This document shows, piece by piece, positions 1-9,752 of a stretch of 64,000 nt of DNA. The stretch covers positions 1,401,519 through 1,465,518 of the forward strand of contig BFEA01000391.1 in the NCBI GenBank assembly GCA_003427395.1, in the 5' to 3' direction. Below the pieces are notes generated by a model that saw only the letters and a program-made list of their open reading frames with translations, was not told the origin of the DNA and did not search any database. A program made the translations under genes and the position numbers. The stretch is from Chara braunii (lineage: Eukaryota > Streptophyta > Charophyceae > Charales > Characeae). Each line of letters begins with the position of its first letter. The stretch's first letter is position 1.

Positions 1-850
1 CAGCAAAGACCAACGATAATTCCCTTCTTCTTGCGAACCACTCTCCTCCTTCTTTTCTCCTCTTCTCTTTATTCACAATAAATAATAATAATAATAATAA
101 TGTTGAATGGCTGAACCAGAATCAACGTCCGAGTCCCTCTTCTACTGCAGGTACAACACAAGGTCCACCGTAGCCATGACCACCCTTCTCCTTTCTATTC
201 CTGAAGGCCGAGGCAATGGCGGGACTGCTAGGGCCTTGCCCTGATGTGTAAAAGACAACTCAAAGCAGCTATGACTGCTCTAGACCCTGCCCCGAAGCTT
301 CTTGGTGTAGCTCTACCCCAACTGGGGCCTTCCAGATGCAGCGCCCACCCAGGTGATGAAGATGGCGTCCCCCATTGCCAGGTAAGTACCTGTGGCGCTC
401 CCCCTTCATAGTCCTTGTCTTCCTCCTCCTCCAGCCCTTTCTCCTCCACCATAGCCGATGACCTGGTGGAGAGTTGGGCGCTCCTTCCTCCCCAACAGCA
501 CTGCTCCAGCCTGCGCTCCAAGTAGTGTGTCGCCAAATTTGCACACCGGAGAATGAGGAGCTCTTTGCTCCTCCTGGAGATATAGCGGCCTGCTTGCCAC
601 TTGGGCGGTGACTTCCAGGCCGCACAGCCTCTCAGCAACCAGTACCTCCTTCCTTTTGGAGGGAAACATCATTGCAGACTCTGATATTGCCCGTACAGGC
701 CCTAAACTCAGACTACTTGGACTGGTACCCGCCTAGACCTAGCCTACAACTACTGGGCCTTTAAAAATGCCAACTTTTGTCTTCTTCTGCTCGGCCTCGA
801 ATACCCGACCCATCTACTACTACTTGGTGTGGTATTGACCTATCTGATAC
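1..850. other. Unassigned region, LTR-like character
   Basis: I see no convincing gene here. An (AAT)n run lies at about 77-101. At 379-387 there is a perfect splice-donor-like string, CAGGTAAGT, followed at once by ACCTG, in a context that recalls the transcribed part of the LTRs further along. Long open frames on the minus strand at 228-672 have no recognisable domain and a low-complexity make-up (E, G, R and S rich), so I do not call them genes. The stretch is probably degraded LTR or leader sequence of an element cut off by the window edge. Confidence 0.4.
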
Positions 851-898
851 TTGAGTGCTTTCCCCGCTGCAACCCTCAAAGCCACGACCACAGGTAAG

Positions 899-1403
899 TA
901 CCAGCCCTTTGGGCCTCTTGACGAACAAGTGCCCCTTGCGGGTTACACACATACTCAAGCTGACAAGCACTCAGACAAGCAAGCAGACCAGCAAGCCTGC
1001 ACACACACAGACTTAGAAAACTCAGCAACAAACGGGAACCTCAACAAGGCATACATTCCATTGGCAAAACTCAGAAATCAGCTGTGTCTCAGTCCGTGTT
1101 TGGCAAGTCCTTACAGGGATGACTTTAGGAGCAGCTTATTCCTTAGTAGGTACCAGCCCTTTGGGCCTCTCGACGAACAAGTGCCCCTTGCGGGTTACAC
1201 ACATACTCAAGCTGACAAGCACTCAGACAAGCAAGCAGACCAGCAAGCCCGCACACACACAGACTTAGAAAACTCAGCAACAAACGGGAATCTCAACGAG
1301 GCATACATTCCATTGGCAAAACTCAGAAATCAGTTGTGTGTCTCAGTCCGTGTTTGGCAAGTCCTTACAGGGATGACTTTAGGAGCAGCTTATTCCTTAG
1401 TAG
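899..1403 (+). repeat. Tandem duplication, two units of about 252 bp
   Basis: The unit beginning TACCAGCCCTTTGGGCCT starts at 899 and again at 1151, and both copies end in CAGCTTATTCCTTAGTAG. The copies differ by a few substitutions and a 2-nt indel near their ends (TGTGTCTC against TGTGTGTCTC). The period equals 84 codons, so one frame stays open across both copies (851-1561), with a Gln/Asp/Thr-rich segment repeated. No known domain is visible, so I treat it as a recent DNA duplication rather than a gene. Confidence 0.85.
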
Positions 1404-1820
1404 TGTTCCTTTGTGAATGCAGTACATCTTGGTCACAATACCCTCACAGCGCGACTGAGCATTGCAGTCGTACTTTCTCCACCGGACTGTTGCCAATCCA
1501 AGAATTGCACCATGATGTCCACATCATTTCTGTCTCTTGCCAGTCAAGCACGACGCTCTAATAGTTTAGTTTCTAAAGAGTGTGCATGATTTGACACTAT
1601 AGTCCCTAGATCCTCTTCTGTCCCCAGAGGTTTGTTTCTGTTTAATTTGTTTGTTTGTGAACTTGAAACTTCTGTTGGCGCCATGCATAACTACAGTATG
1701 GGCGGACTTTGTGTGATTGATGTTGTGCCAACAATGTTCACAACGCCTAGCAGTGTCAGAGCTAGCACTCAAGAGTACACACTCACCTCCCATCCTTCCG
1801 AGTCTCGTTTCATAATTAGC
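1404..1820. other. Unassigned sequence before element A
   Basis: No gene, RNA or repeat is recognisable. Short frames on both strands (1566-1943 minus, 1632-1925 plus) overlap one another and show no domain. The block ends where LTR-related sequence of element A starts. Confidence 0.4.
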
Positions 1821-1875
1821 AATGTGATTGTGCATGCTGGACATTGTCATCTCGCTGTTGCTCATTTCCCTTGCA
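1821..1875 (+). repeat. 5' LTR remnant of element A
   Basis: The string starting AATGTGATTGTGCATG and ending CCCTTGCA matches the last 55 bp of the family-1 LTRs at 16880-16934 and, reversed, at 22572 and 30245. Upstream of 1820 the similarity is lost, so most of this LTR is deleted or replaced. Confidence 0.75.
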
Positions 1876-1878
1876 ATT

Positions 1879-1890
1879 TGGTATCGGAGC
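1879..1890 (+). promoter_or_regulatory. Primer binding site (initiator tRNA-Met type)
   Basis: TGGTATCGGAGC follows the LTR end after a 3-nt spacer. It matches the usual plant initiator-Met primer site TGGTATCAGAGC except for one A to G change. Element B has the unchanged string in the equivalent place. Confidence 0.8.
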
Positions 1891-3157
1891 TGGTTCGAAC
1901 TGCGCTCATTGGTTCTTCGCAATAGCTGTTCGGTGCTTCGCATGAGGTGTGGGGCAGTGATAAGGCTTGGGCGTGGAACGTTAGGCGGCCAGGGTCGTGT
2001 GGGCGAGCCAGGAAGCTATGTGGTGACATTAGGGGTGTACGTTGGATGATGAGAGTTCGCTGATGTGGCATTTAAGCTGAGGTGGAACTGCATTCTATTG
2101 TTGGTTGTGCCAAGGCAAAGACCGGTTCAGCATAAATGCACATTAGGTTGCCTGTGAGAAATCTGTGGTTGGGGGCAGCATTATGAGGTGCGTTGCTCTC
2201 TTCCTTATCTACCCTCTCCATTACTTCTTACCGTGAGGAAGTGAGTTATGTCTCGAGAGTCCTCTTAATGTGAGGTGTTGTGAGCGCTCAACCTTGAGAG
2301 TCGACATTCTTCCTGGGCAGCAAGCTGGTGGGAGACGGGCGATGCTTCTGAAGGGCCCTGGACGAAGCACTCGGGTCACGGTCACCATGTCAACCCACTG
2401 GGACTAGTACACGCATGCTTTGCCGCAAGTCCTTGGTTTTGCTGCTGCGCAGTAAAGGTCATGCAGGGCATGCCAACCCTTTGAACATACGCTTACCAGA
2501 CCGTCTTTAAATATTTCTGGCGGGGACTCGGTGTTGACTCTGGCTGTGATCGTCGTCCTGATTGCGACGTTAAAGAATTCATGAGGACCGTGGGGTTTGT
2601 CCTTAAACTGCCTCTTGATCAGCCAGATCAAACTGGGTGTAAGGCTCGTTGCATGTGAGGATAAATAAGGTGCAGGGGCTGGCCGATTTGGCATAGACTT
2701 GGGGCACAGGGGTGGGCCGGATTGCACACCTTCAGACACGCTGCTCAACCAGATGCTCAGGACGTTGACACAAAGTGATTACTCAAGAGAGATACAGGGA
2801 AAGGGTTGGATTCCGGTAACTGTTCGCAGTGGTACTAATTAGACAAACTGCCATCCAGCATGCATCTCAACAGGCAGATTATTTTATTTTTGATTATGTA
2901 GTTGTTACGGACTTGTTAACAACTGACAGACAACTGCAGATAGGTTACTTCTTTTCCTTGTTGCATTGTATTCTATGTAAGAGAAATCTAAAAATAGAAG
3001 TGAACTTACCTGTAGGACCTGACATTGATTGTTGGTTACCGCTTGACTACTTCTCTCTAGGTTTACCAGAATTAATTGATGATTCATACTCGGTTGTGTG
3101 TCATGCTGAGGTAGGATTCAGCGTGAACTCTAGTTTAGATCACACACACTGTAGCTC
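1891..3157 (+). other. Untranslated leader of element A
   Basis: About 1.27 kb without a credible gene lies between the primer site and the gag ATG. Much of it matches, in reverse, the leader of element B at about 29010-30230, for example the block around 2404-2748. At 3004-3012 lies ACTTACCTG, the exact complement of a strong 5' splice site. D has the same string at the equivalent leader position (33951-33959). Confidence 0.65.
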
Positions 3158-5127
3158 ATGAGTGATGTAGGCGGTAGTACGGAGGAGGAACGAGTCGTGG
3201 AACATCTTAGAGTAACTCGTAGAACTGCACTCAGTCAACCGATTACCTTCTTGGAGTTAGGCCAGGGAGAGGAAAGGCGGCTGCGAAGGGAAGCCAAGGA
3301 AAGGACGATATTAGAGAGGGCTAGGTCAGTGGCAACCAACGCTGAACGGACACTGCAACAACAAGACTAGCGGACGCTAGAGTTCAGGTTGAGGTCACAA
3401 TGGCTACGTCCTCTTCAGTGTCACAGGCCTCGTCTCAGGCCTCTTCGTCACGTGTTAGTCAGGGTATCTCTCAGAGTTCTGTTAGTCAATTTGTTGGCTC
3501 ACAAGTCAGCCAGCAGATGACACTCACACCAGAGGATTATGAGATCCTCCAAGCAGAAGCTCTTCATGATGAGTTGCAGCAGCAACTGAGAGAAGTAGAA
3601 GAAAGAAGAGAAAGAGTTAGATTGAGAAAAGTTAGACTAGGCACTAGGTTGCAAGAGTTAAGAGGACTAGAAGAACTAGATGATGTTACGTTAAATCCTG
3701 TTGATCGGTCGCTGCGCAACCCGCTACTTTGTGCGACAGAAATGCAGGTAGTTCAATAGGAAATTTTGGCTGAACTAGTGGCAGGCCAGAAACGAATTCA
3801 GGATGCACTTCAGGGGCATCGTCCAGTCAGGAGGCAGCCCCAGTTCTATGTAGTTCCCCCTTCGGTTGCGGGTCCTTCAGTGACGCCTTCGCGGATAGGG
3901 CAAACCTTCTCGCCTATGTATGGCATGCCTCTCTCAGGCGGACAACCAGTAGTTAGTGGTCCGGTCCTTAGAACTTCAACCTTACCATCTACGACGGTGG
4001 TTTCTACAGTCCCATCGTCAGTGCAAGCTCAGGTTAGTGCACAGCAACCTGTCTCAGTGGCTATGCTGCCACTGCAGCAATCTCCTGGGGCAATGCAGCC
4101 CGTGCAGTGGATGCCAAAGATCCCATTGCTGAGTCCTAAACCTTTTTCTGGCGACAAGAAAAAGGATGAGGATCTGGACACCTGGGTGAGAACAGTGCCC
4201 ACATATGTGAGGCACAAGCTCATCAGGCCGGAGCAAGAAGTTGTAGTGGCTGCCTCCTTTCTAGAGGGGTTAGCAGCCCGCTGGTTGAGTGACCTAGTGC
4301 AGGAACAGGGCTACAGTAAGAACTTCGATGCCTGGGCCCAGTCCCATATATTGGAAGACTTCGTACAGTCCGTGTATAATAGGTGGCATGACCCTCAAGG
4401 GGCTCAAAAGTCCACAGACGCGATCAACAATCTTTGTGCCAGAAGGTACAAGAATGTGCGCGAGATCACAGATACCGTAGAACGTCTGCTCGTGGTACCT
4501 GGTGTGCGCTATGACCAGCAGGTACTCCTTACGGATTACCTGAGATGTCTGCCTTCAGAGGTAAGAACTAAACTGGTAGATGAGGCCTATGTCGACCAGC
4601 ACAATTTCGCTTATTTCAGCAAGAAGACCTTAGATATAGAGGTGAAGCTTGGGTCCGCGCATCAGGGTCCAATAGATGGCAGGAGGAAGAAGCTTCCCCA
4701 AGACTGGAAGAGGAACGGTCAGTTAATGTTCGTTGACCATGATGGTCAGACAACGAAAATTGACGAGTTCCCGGATCTAGGGGATAAGACAGAGCATGAT
4801 GGGGCCAGTGAGACTTCGGATGGGGGAATCGTGGCGCCTATCAAGGAAAAGGTTAGGGGAACCGGGAAGAAGAAGGTAGTACGGTCCACGGGTCAGGGCG
4901 ACCAAGGAACACCCGCATGGGTAAAACTTGGTTTAGATGATGAGGTATGGAGGGACCGAGTTGCCGGGGGCATGTGCATGAACTGTGGCAACTATGGCCA
5001 CACGTCTAGAACGTGTCGAGGTAAGAAGGTTACTACAAAGGTAGCCTCTCCAACGATGGTAGGCTTATCTTCGAACCCTGGCAGTGCTTCTGCGAGCACT
5101 TCTCAGGGAAACACCTCGAGCCAGTAG
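3158..5127 (+). pseudogene. gag: Element A gag polyprotein, broken
   Basis: Gag is the structural capsid and nucleocapsid protein that packages element RNA. The start Met-Ser-Asp-Val-Gly at 3158 is shared with B. A frameshift lies near 3370, after which the frame from 3400 carries a Ser/Gln-rich stretch, a charged helical part and, after an in-frame TAG at 3757-3759, the capsid-like core (TWVRTVPTYVRHKL, then a conserved RWHDPQGAQ). Near the C-terminus a CCHC zinc knuckle (CX2CX4HX4C) is encoded at 4975-5016. The protein ends at TAG 5125-5127. Pol lies in the -1 frame, and a frameshift signal overlaps the gag end. Confidence 0.88.
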
Positions 5128-5149
5128 GAGTGTTAGCCGCTCTTACTGG
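5106..5149 (+). promoter_or_regulatory. Candidate -1 ribosomal frameshift signal, gag/pol of A
   Basis: GGGAAAC at 5106-5112 is in the gag phase as G-GGA-AAC, fitting the X-XXY-YYZ rule for a slippery site. After 8 nt, CCAGTAGGAG (5121-5130) can pair with CTCTTACTGG (5140-5149) over 10 base pairs, one a G-U, closing a 9-nt loop. Slipping back one base takes ribosomes from the gag frame into the protease frame just before the gag stop at 5125. Element B keeps the heptamer, the spacer and nearly all of the stem. This is visible in sequence; activity is inferred. Confidence 0.72.
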
Positions 5150-5915
5150 TGCTGAAGTGGTAACGTTGTCTTCCCCACTTCACGCGTTGGCCAAAGCTAG
5201 TGACCCAAATATTGCCCCGGAGACACATTCAGACCCACCGACACTCTGTTCGAGAGATGTGTTTGAAGCCCTGGAAGAGCTAGAGACTGAGTGGTCAGGA
5301 AAGGACCCCAGAGACTCTTGGGCGATGATTAGTAGAGGTCCAAAGGGTGAACACTTTGTGGTAGAGGTTGATGTAGGTGGTCGCAAAGTGGACGCCTTCG
5401 CAGACATAGGCTCTACACGAAATTTCATCAGTCGTGCTTGTGTGGATAGGCTGCGCTTAGGGGACCAAGTGCGGCGGCTTAGCATAACTGTAGCTTCTGC
5501 GCTAGCCAACAAGCACCAAATGATAGTTAAAGACTATGTCAAGGACGTAGTCTGTTCCTTCTCTTATAGAGGAGGGGAAGTAAGACATAAAATCTCATTC
5601 CTCGTCAGCGACAAACTGCCCTTCGACATGTTACTAGGCATGTACTGCCTCGAGATTTCTCAACCTCAGTTCGATTGGGATAGAAAGGTGTTGATGCATA
5701 GGCTGCCAACTGGTAGGACCGTTAGACTGCAAAAGTTCAAAGCTAGCAGTCTAGTGGAAAACTACGGCTGCATGTGTGCCTCCTCTTGCTCTAACTATTA
5801 TAAGCAGAATCGCAAGGAGGGCATGTATCTAGTCTTTGTCTCTGAGAAAGGGGAGGCCGTTAAAACAACCCCAGAGATAGAATTAGTCGTCGCACAATAT
5901 TCCGACCTTTTTTAG
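5130..5915 (+). pseudogene. pro: Element A protease region of pol
   Basis: This is the retropepsin segment that would cleave the Gag-Pol polyprotein. The active-site region reads FADIGSTRNFIS, with the catalytic Asp and Gly around an Ile (codons 5403-5411) where retropepsins have Thr or Ser. The second conserved part reads DMLLGMYCL. The frame is -1 relative to gag and has no ATG near its beginning, as expected if it is made by frameshifting. It closes at an in-frame TAG (5913-5915), with the RT continuing in the same frame right after. Element B has the same Ile. Confidence 0.82.
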
Positions 5916-7126
5916 GAGCCCACAGGCGTGATAGAAAGGGAGGTGGTCTATGCGATAGAGGTTGTCCCAGGTAGCAAGGTGCCCAGAGGACGAATCTATA
6001 GGATATCTCCTGCGGAGTTGGATGAGCTCCGCTGCGAGCAAAAGGAGGTCACAAAAAAGGGATGGATTCGTCCTAGTACCTCCCCTTACTGTGGGCCAAT
6101 CTTATTTGTCCCTAAGAAGGGGGGTACCTTAAGGATGTGCATTGAGTACAGGGGCCTCAATGCCATCACATTAAAGAACGCAGAGCCCCTACCCCTCATG
6201 GACGACCTACTAGATAGAGTGCAGGGATGCCAGTACTTCACAAAGATAGATCTGCAGTCTAGATACCATCAAATTGCCATTGGACCTGAGGACAAACACA
6301 AAACCGCATTTCAGACCAGGTACGGTCTGTATGAGTTTGTGGTGATGCCCTTTGACCTATGCAATGCACCTAGAACATTCCAACATGCAATGCAATGAAC
6401 AGGATATTTCATGAGTACTTAGACAAGTTTATCGTCGTGTACCTTGACAATATTCTTATCTTTAGTAGGACTGTAGAGGAGCACGCCAAACACTTGAAAA
6501 TAGTGCTAGGTCTCCTAAGACAGCACCAGTACAACGTTAACTTGGACAAATGCGAGTTCGGTCACACCAAGATCTTGTACTTGGGTCATGAAATCTCCGC
6601 GGATGGATTGAGGCCGGATGATGCTAAGGTGGCCAGCATACGTGACTGGCCTAGGCCTCAGACTGTTACTGAGGTCAGATTGTTTTGGGGGATGACGGGC
6701 TACTATCGTCCGTTTGTTAAGAACTATAGTACTATAGCTCCCTTAACAGATCTAACTCGACTCGACACCCCTTGGGAGTGGGCTGGAGAGTGTGAGGCGT
6801 CCTTTAGGAAACTGAAGTATGCTCTGACACACTGCGAAGTCCTCAAACTTCCCGATCCTGATAAACCCCTTGTCGTGACCACAAACGCCAACCAATATGG
6901 CATAGGGGTGGTCCTTGCGCAAAAGGAGGGGCCAAAGTTGAGACCGGTCGAATATATGAGCAAAAAGATGCCATCTCAGAAACTAGCCAGGTCTACTTCC
7001 GAGCATGAGCTCTATGCCCTTTACCGAGCGCTGGTCCATTGGAGACACTATCTCCTTGGTAGATTTTTCTATGTAAGATCTGACCATGAGACCCTGCGCT
7101 GGATCAAGACACAACCGGTACTCTAA
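5916..7126 (+). pseudogene. pol (RT-RH): Element A reverse transcriptase and RNase H, frameshifted
   Basis: RT copies the element RNA into DNA, and RNase H removes the RNA. The first part (to 6398) has typical gypsy RT blocks: [23 protein letters not shown] and [12 protein letters not shown] with the first catalytic Asp. A 5-bp tandem duplication near 6386-6395 (ATGCAATGCA) shifts the frame. The second part, from 6395, has YLDN in place of YLDD, so a catalytic Asp is lost, then the thumb, connection and RNase H (VVTTNANQYGIG, where the usual Asp is Asn). A TAA at 7124-7126 closes the piece. It cannot be active as it stands. Confidence 0.88.
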
Positions 7127-7150
7127 GATGCACTCAAGAGATGGATACAA

Positions 7151-8786
7151 GTGATAGACATGTCTAACTATCAAATTGATCCTATCAAAGGAGAATACAA
7201 TAAAGTAGCGGATGCACTATCGCGAGGGGAAAACTATCTGGGCGCGTTGGTGACTGAATTTGGCATATCTGACGACCTAACTCGATCTTTGGTGGAGACC
7301 TACCAGCAAGATTCAGTTATGTCTGAGATCATCCGTAAGTTCAAAGAGAAGGATAAAGTAACTTCTGACGAAATTACGATGGTTTATGGCTTGTTGTTTC
7401 TTGAAAAAGCAGGGAAGAAAAGACTGTGTTCCTAATAGTGAGTCTTTGCGTAGTTTATTTTTAGGGGAATGTCATGATGCAACTGGACATTTTGGCTATA
7501 GAAAGACATCAGCTAACCTAGTACAGAAGTTTTGGTGGCCCACAATGATGCAAGATGCAAAGAAATATGTAGAGATCTTCCAAGTTTGTCAACGTGACAA
7601 ACCAAGGACGCAAGCACCTTTGGGATTGATTAAACCTTTGCCTATCCCTGCTGGACCTAGGCAGAGTGTGTCAATGGATTTCATGGATACTCTCGTGACC
7701 AGCAAGAGTGGAAAAAGGCATATATTTGTCATTGTGGATAGATTCACTAAATATGCAAGACTAATTGCTGTGTCTGAGATAGCCAGCACTGACCACATCA
7801 TCAAGCTCTTTATGGATAACCGAGTACGTGACTTCGGTCTGCCTACGTCTATAGTTAGTGATAGAGACGTGAGATTTACTAGTGAATTGTGGCAATCAAC
7901 TGCTGAACAGATGGGCATAAAGCTCCAAATGACGTCAAGGAATCACCCTGAGTCGAATGGCCAAGCAGAACAGATGAACCGTGTAGTACAACACCTGCTT
8001 AGACATTATATCAAGCCAAGTCAAGATGACTGGGACGAGAAACTACCTCTCGTCGCCAGCTTGTACAATAACGCTGTGCACAGTACTACGGGAATGTCTC
8101 CCAACCAACTGCACCTTGGTTGGAAGCCCAGAACTGCACTTGACTTTCTGCTACCAGAAAGACAACCCACTGCAGCACCTGGCATCATAGAGTTTGCTGT
8201 CAAATATGAACAACTGCTGCAGCAGGGTGTTGAACATATTTGAAAATCTCAGGATGCAACAATTGCATCTGAGAATAAGCACAGACGACCCTCTAACTTT
8301 CAGGGAGGCGATAGAGTCTGGGTTAAATCATCTAAATTACGTCAAGAGTTGGGCATTTTACATAAACTGATTCCACAGTACCTTGGGCCCTGGGAGATCT
8401 TAGACATTGTAGAGGATCAACCGGATGGGCCTTCATATGTGATTCACATTCCCGCACAATTGTGTACTTACCCTGTGTTCCATGCCTCCAAGTTCGCACG
8501 TTTCGCTGTCACTGATCAGTTTCCCTCAAGAAGATCAATGCTGCCCCCAACCATGGATGGACACGTGGACATTGACGATATTGTCGAGCACAAGTTGATG
8601 CCTGTACCCAAACCTCCAGGAAGGGGTCGACCGCCAAAGCCACAGATGCAATACCGAGTGTGGTTCAGACATCACATTGATCCTCAAGAAGACCGGTGGT
8701 TCACCAGACAGGAATTAATGAAGGCTGCTCCCCAAATTATCTCAAGTTACGAGAGAAATCTGAAAGGGAAGCAGCCTGTCCTATAA
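7151..8786 (+). pseudogene. pol (IN): Element A integrase with chromodomain-like C-terminus
   Basis: Integrase joins element DNA to the host genome. The piece starts with the RNase H end (NKVADALSR), shifts frame near 7425, then shows the zinc-binding HHCC region with its first Cys replaced by Phe (EIFQVCQRDK). The core has all three DDE acidic residues (SMDFMDTL, VSDRDV, NGQAEQMNR). A TGA after VEHI at 8241-8243 interrupts the frame. The last part (8349-8786) has the IPQYLGPWEIL module and a chromodomain-like tail (QYRVWFRHHIDPQEDRWFT). Chromodomains of this type guide integration to heterochromatin in known chromoviruses. Confidence 0.87.
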
Positions 8787-8811
8787 GAACTTCTCAGAGG
8801 ACTATGGAAGC

Positions 8812-8825
8812 GAAGGAGGAGGGAA
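8812..8825 (+). promoter_or_regulatory. Polypurine tract of element A
   Basis: GAAGGAGGAGGGAA sits directly before the LTR start TGCGAG. It is the usual primer for plus-strand DNA synthesis. B has the same tract in reverse at 23579-23594. Confidence 0.82.
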
Positions 8826-9083
8826 TGCGAGGGTCTGGGTCCTCGGCAGGCCCAAGGGGGACCCTGTTACATTTGCGCCTTCCCTAAGTGAAGGCGGGCC
8901 TACCAAATCACGAGAAGCCCTCGACAGTCAATTGCGCATTTGGGGTCCAGGCAGTTTCGCCGCGCCAGTTGGTTGAAGGAAACACAGGTCGACCAGCGAG
9001 AAAAAATGCCAGGCCTTCTAGGCTTTTCCGAAAGCGCAGGCCCTGGCGAGATTCGCAACATAGATAGTTACGAGGCCCCAAAA
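8826..9083 (+). repeat. Element A 3' LTR, proximal part
   Basis: The sequence starts TGCGAGGGTCTGGGTCCTCGG and follows the LTRs of B closely, including the inner block TTCCCTAAGTGAAGGCGGGCC. Similarity stops around 9083, where AT-rich sequence of element C begins. The rest of the LTR, apart from about 95 bp, is at 16286-16934. Confidence 0.8.
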
Positions 9084-9752
9084 TCACGATTTTCACCTCA
9101 GTGCCGAAAATCGAAAATTTTTTCTTTTCTTGGATTTTGTTTTCTCACTATTTCTGTTGTGGAAAATCGCAATAGCGCAACATCTGAAATTTCCGATTTC
9201 GTTTTTCTTATGAAAATTCAAAATTTCATTGTTGAAAATCCGGAATATCTTTTTTCGAAAATTTCGATTTCCTTTTGCAATTTCCCGTTATTTAGAAAAT
9301 CCGGAATATTTTTATTCTGAAATCCGTCTTTTTTTAAAACGGTTCGGGAATCCCTCTTGCAGTTAGCATTCTCCAATTGCGCGTACTCTCATCTGTGTAA
9401 TTCCGAATATTTTTTTTTTACTTCATATTCAGAATTCTTTATAAGATAATCATTTGCAGTCTGAAAGTTTGATTTTTTTTTTGTCATTGATAATTTCGCA
9501 CTTGAGGGGAATTGGCGGGCCTACTGAACTTGCGAACGAGTATTTTTGCTTGTTTCTCGAATTTTTTGCAAAGTTCAAACTTTTCTTTTTTGATTAGTGG
9601 GTCCTTATATCCCACCCCTCCCCACCTATGTTGTTGCCCCCTCTAGTTTTCTCCATCTCCCTCCGGGTACCCCCTGCGACGACATTGGTGAGTTGCCACG
9701 TCAGCAGGCCACGTTAGCCACCAGTCACCACAACAGCAGGTCACGTCAGTGC
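9084..9752 (+). promoter_or_regulatory. AT-rich 5' region of C (probable LTR with TATA box)
   Basis: This AT-rich block is shared with 61289-61860 upstream of the gag of F, for example AGTTCAAACTTTTC followed by GATTAGTG, then CCTTATATCCC, a TATA-like box. A more diverged fragment lies at 31545-31873. It directly precedes gag in both C and F, so it most likely contains the family-2 promoter. I cannot identify a clear primer site or its exact limits. Confidence 0.55.

Larger units (their letters stand above)
1821..9083 (+). mobile_element. Element A: family-1 Ty3/gypsy chromovirus, decayed
   Basis: The order is LTR remnant, primer site, leader, gag, protease, RT-RNase H, integrase with a C-terminal chromodomain-like region, polypurine tract, 3' LTR. 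The 5' LTR is cut down to about 55 bp. The 3' LTR starts at 8826 and is interrupted near 9083 by element C; its distal 649 bp lie at 16286-16934. Coding parts contain in-frame stops, a 5-bp duplication that breaks RT, and an altered RT catalytic motif (YLDN). It is closely related to element B and more distantly to D. Confidence 0.88.

Noticed and set aside
228-672. Three overlapping minus-strand open frames near the window start
   Set aside because: They overlap in different frames, are rich in charged and small residues, and have no family features.
851-1561. 236-codon open frame across the 252-bp duplication
   Set aside because: No domain, low-complexity content and a frame kept only because the duplicated unit is a multiple of three. 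I list the repeat rather than a gene.
3757-3759. Programmed read-through of in-frame TAG codons
   Set aside because: TAGs occur at scattered positions in all elements, usually where relatives have Trp or Gln, and never at the gag/pol junction as the only barrier. Decay explains them better.
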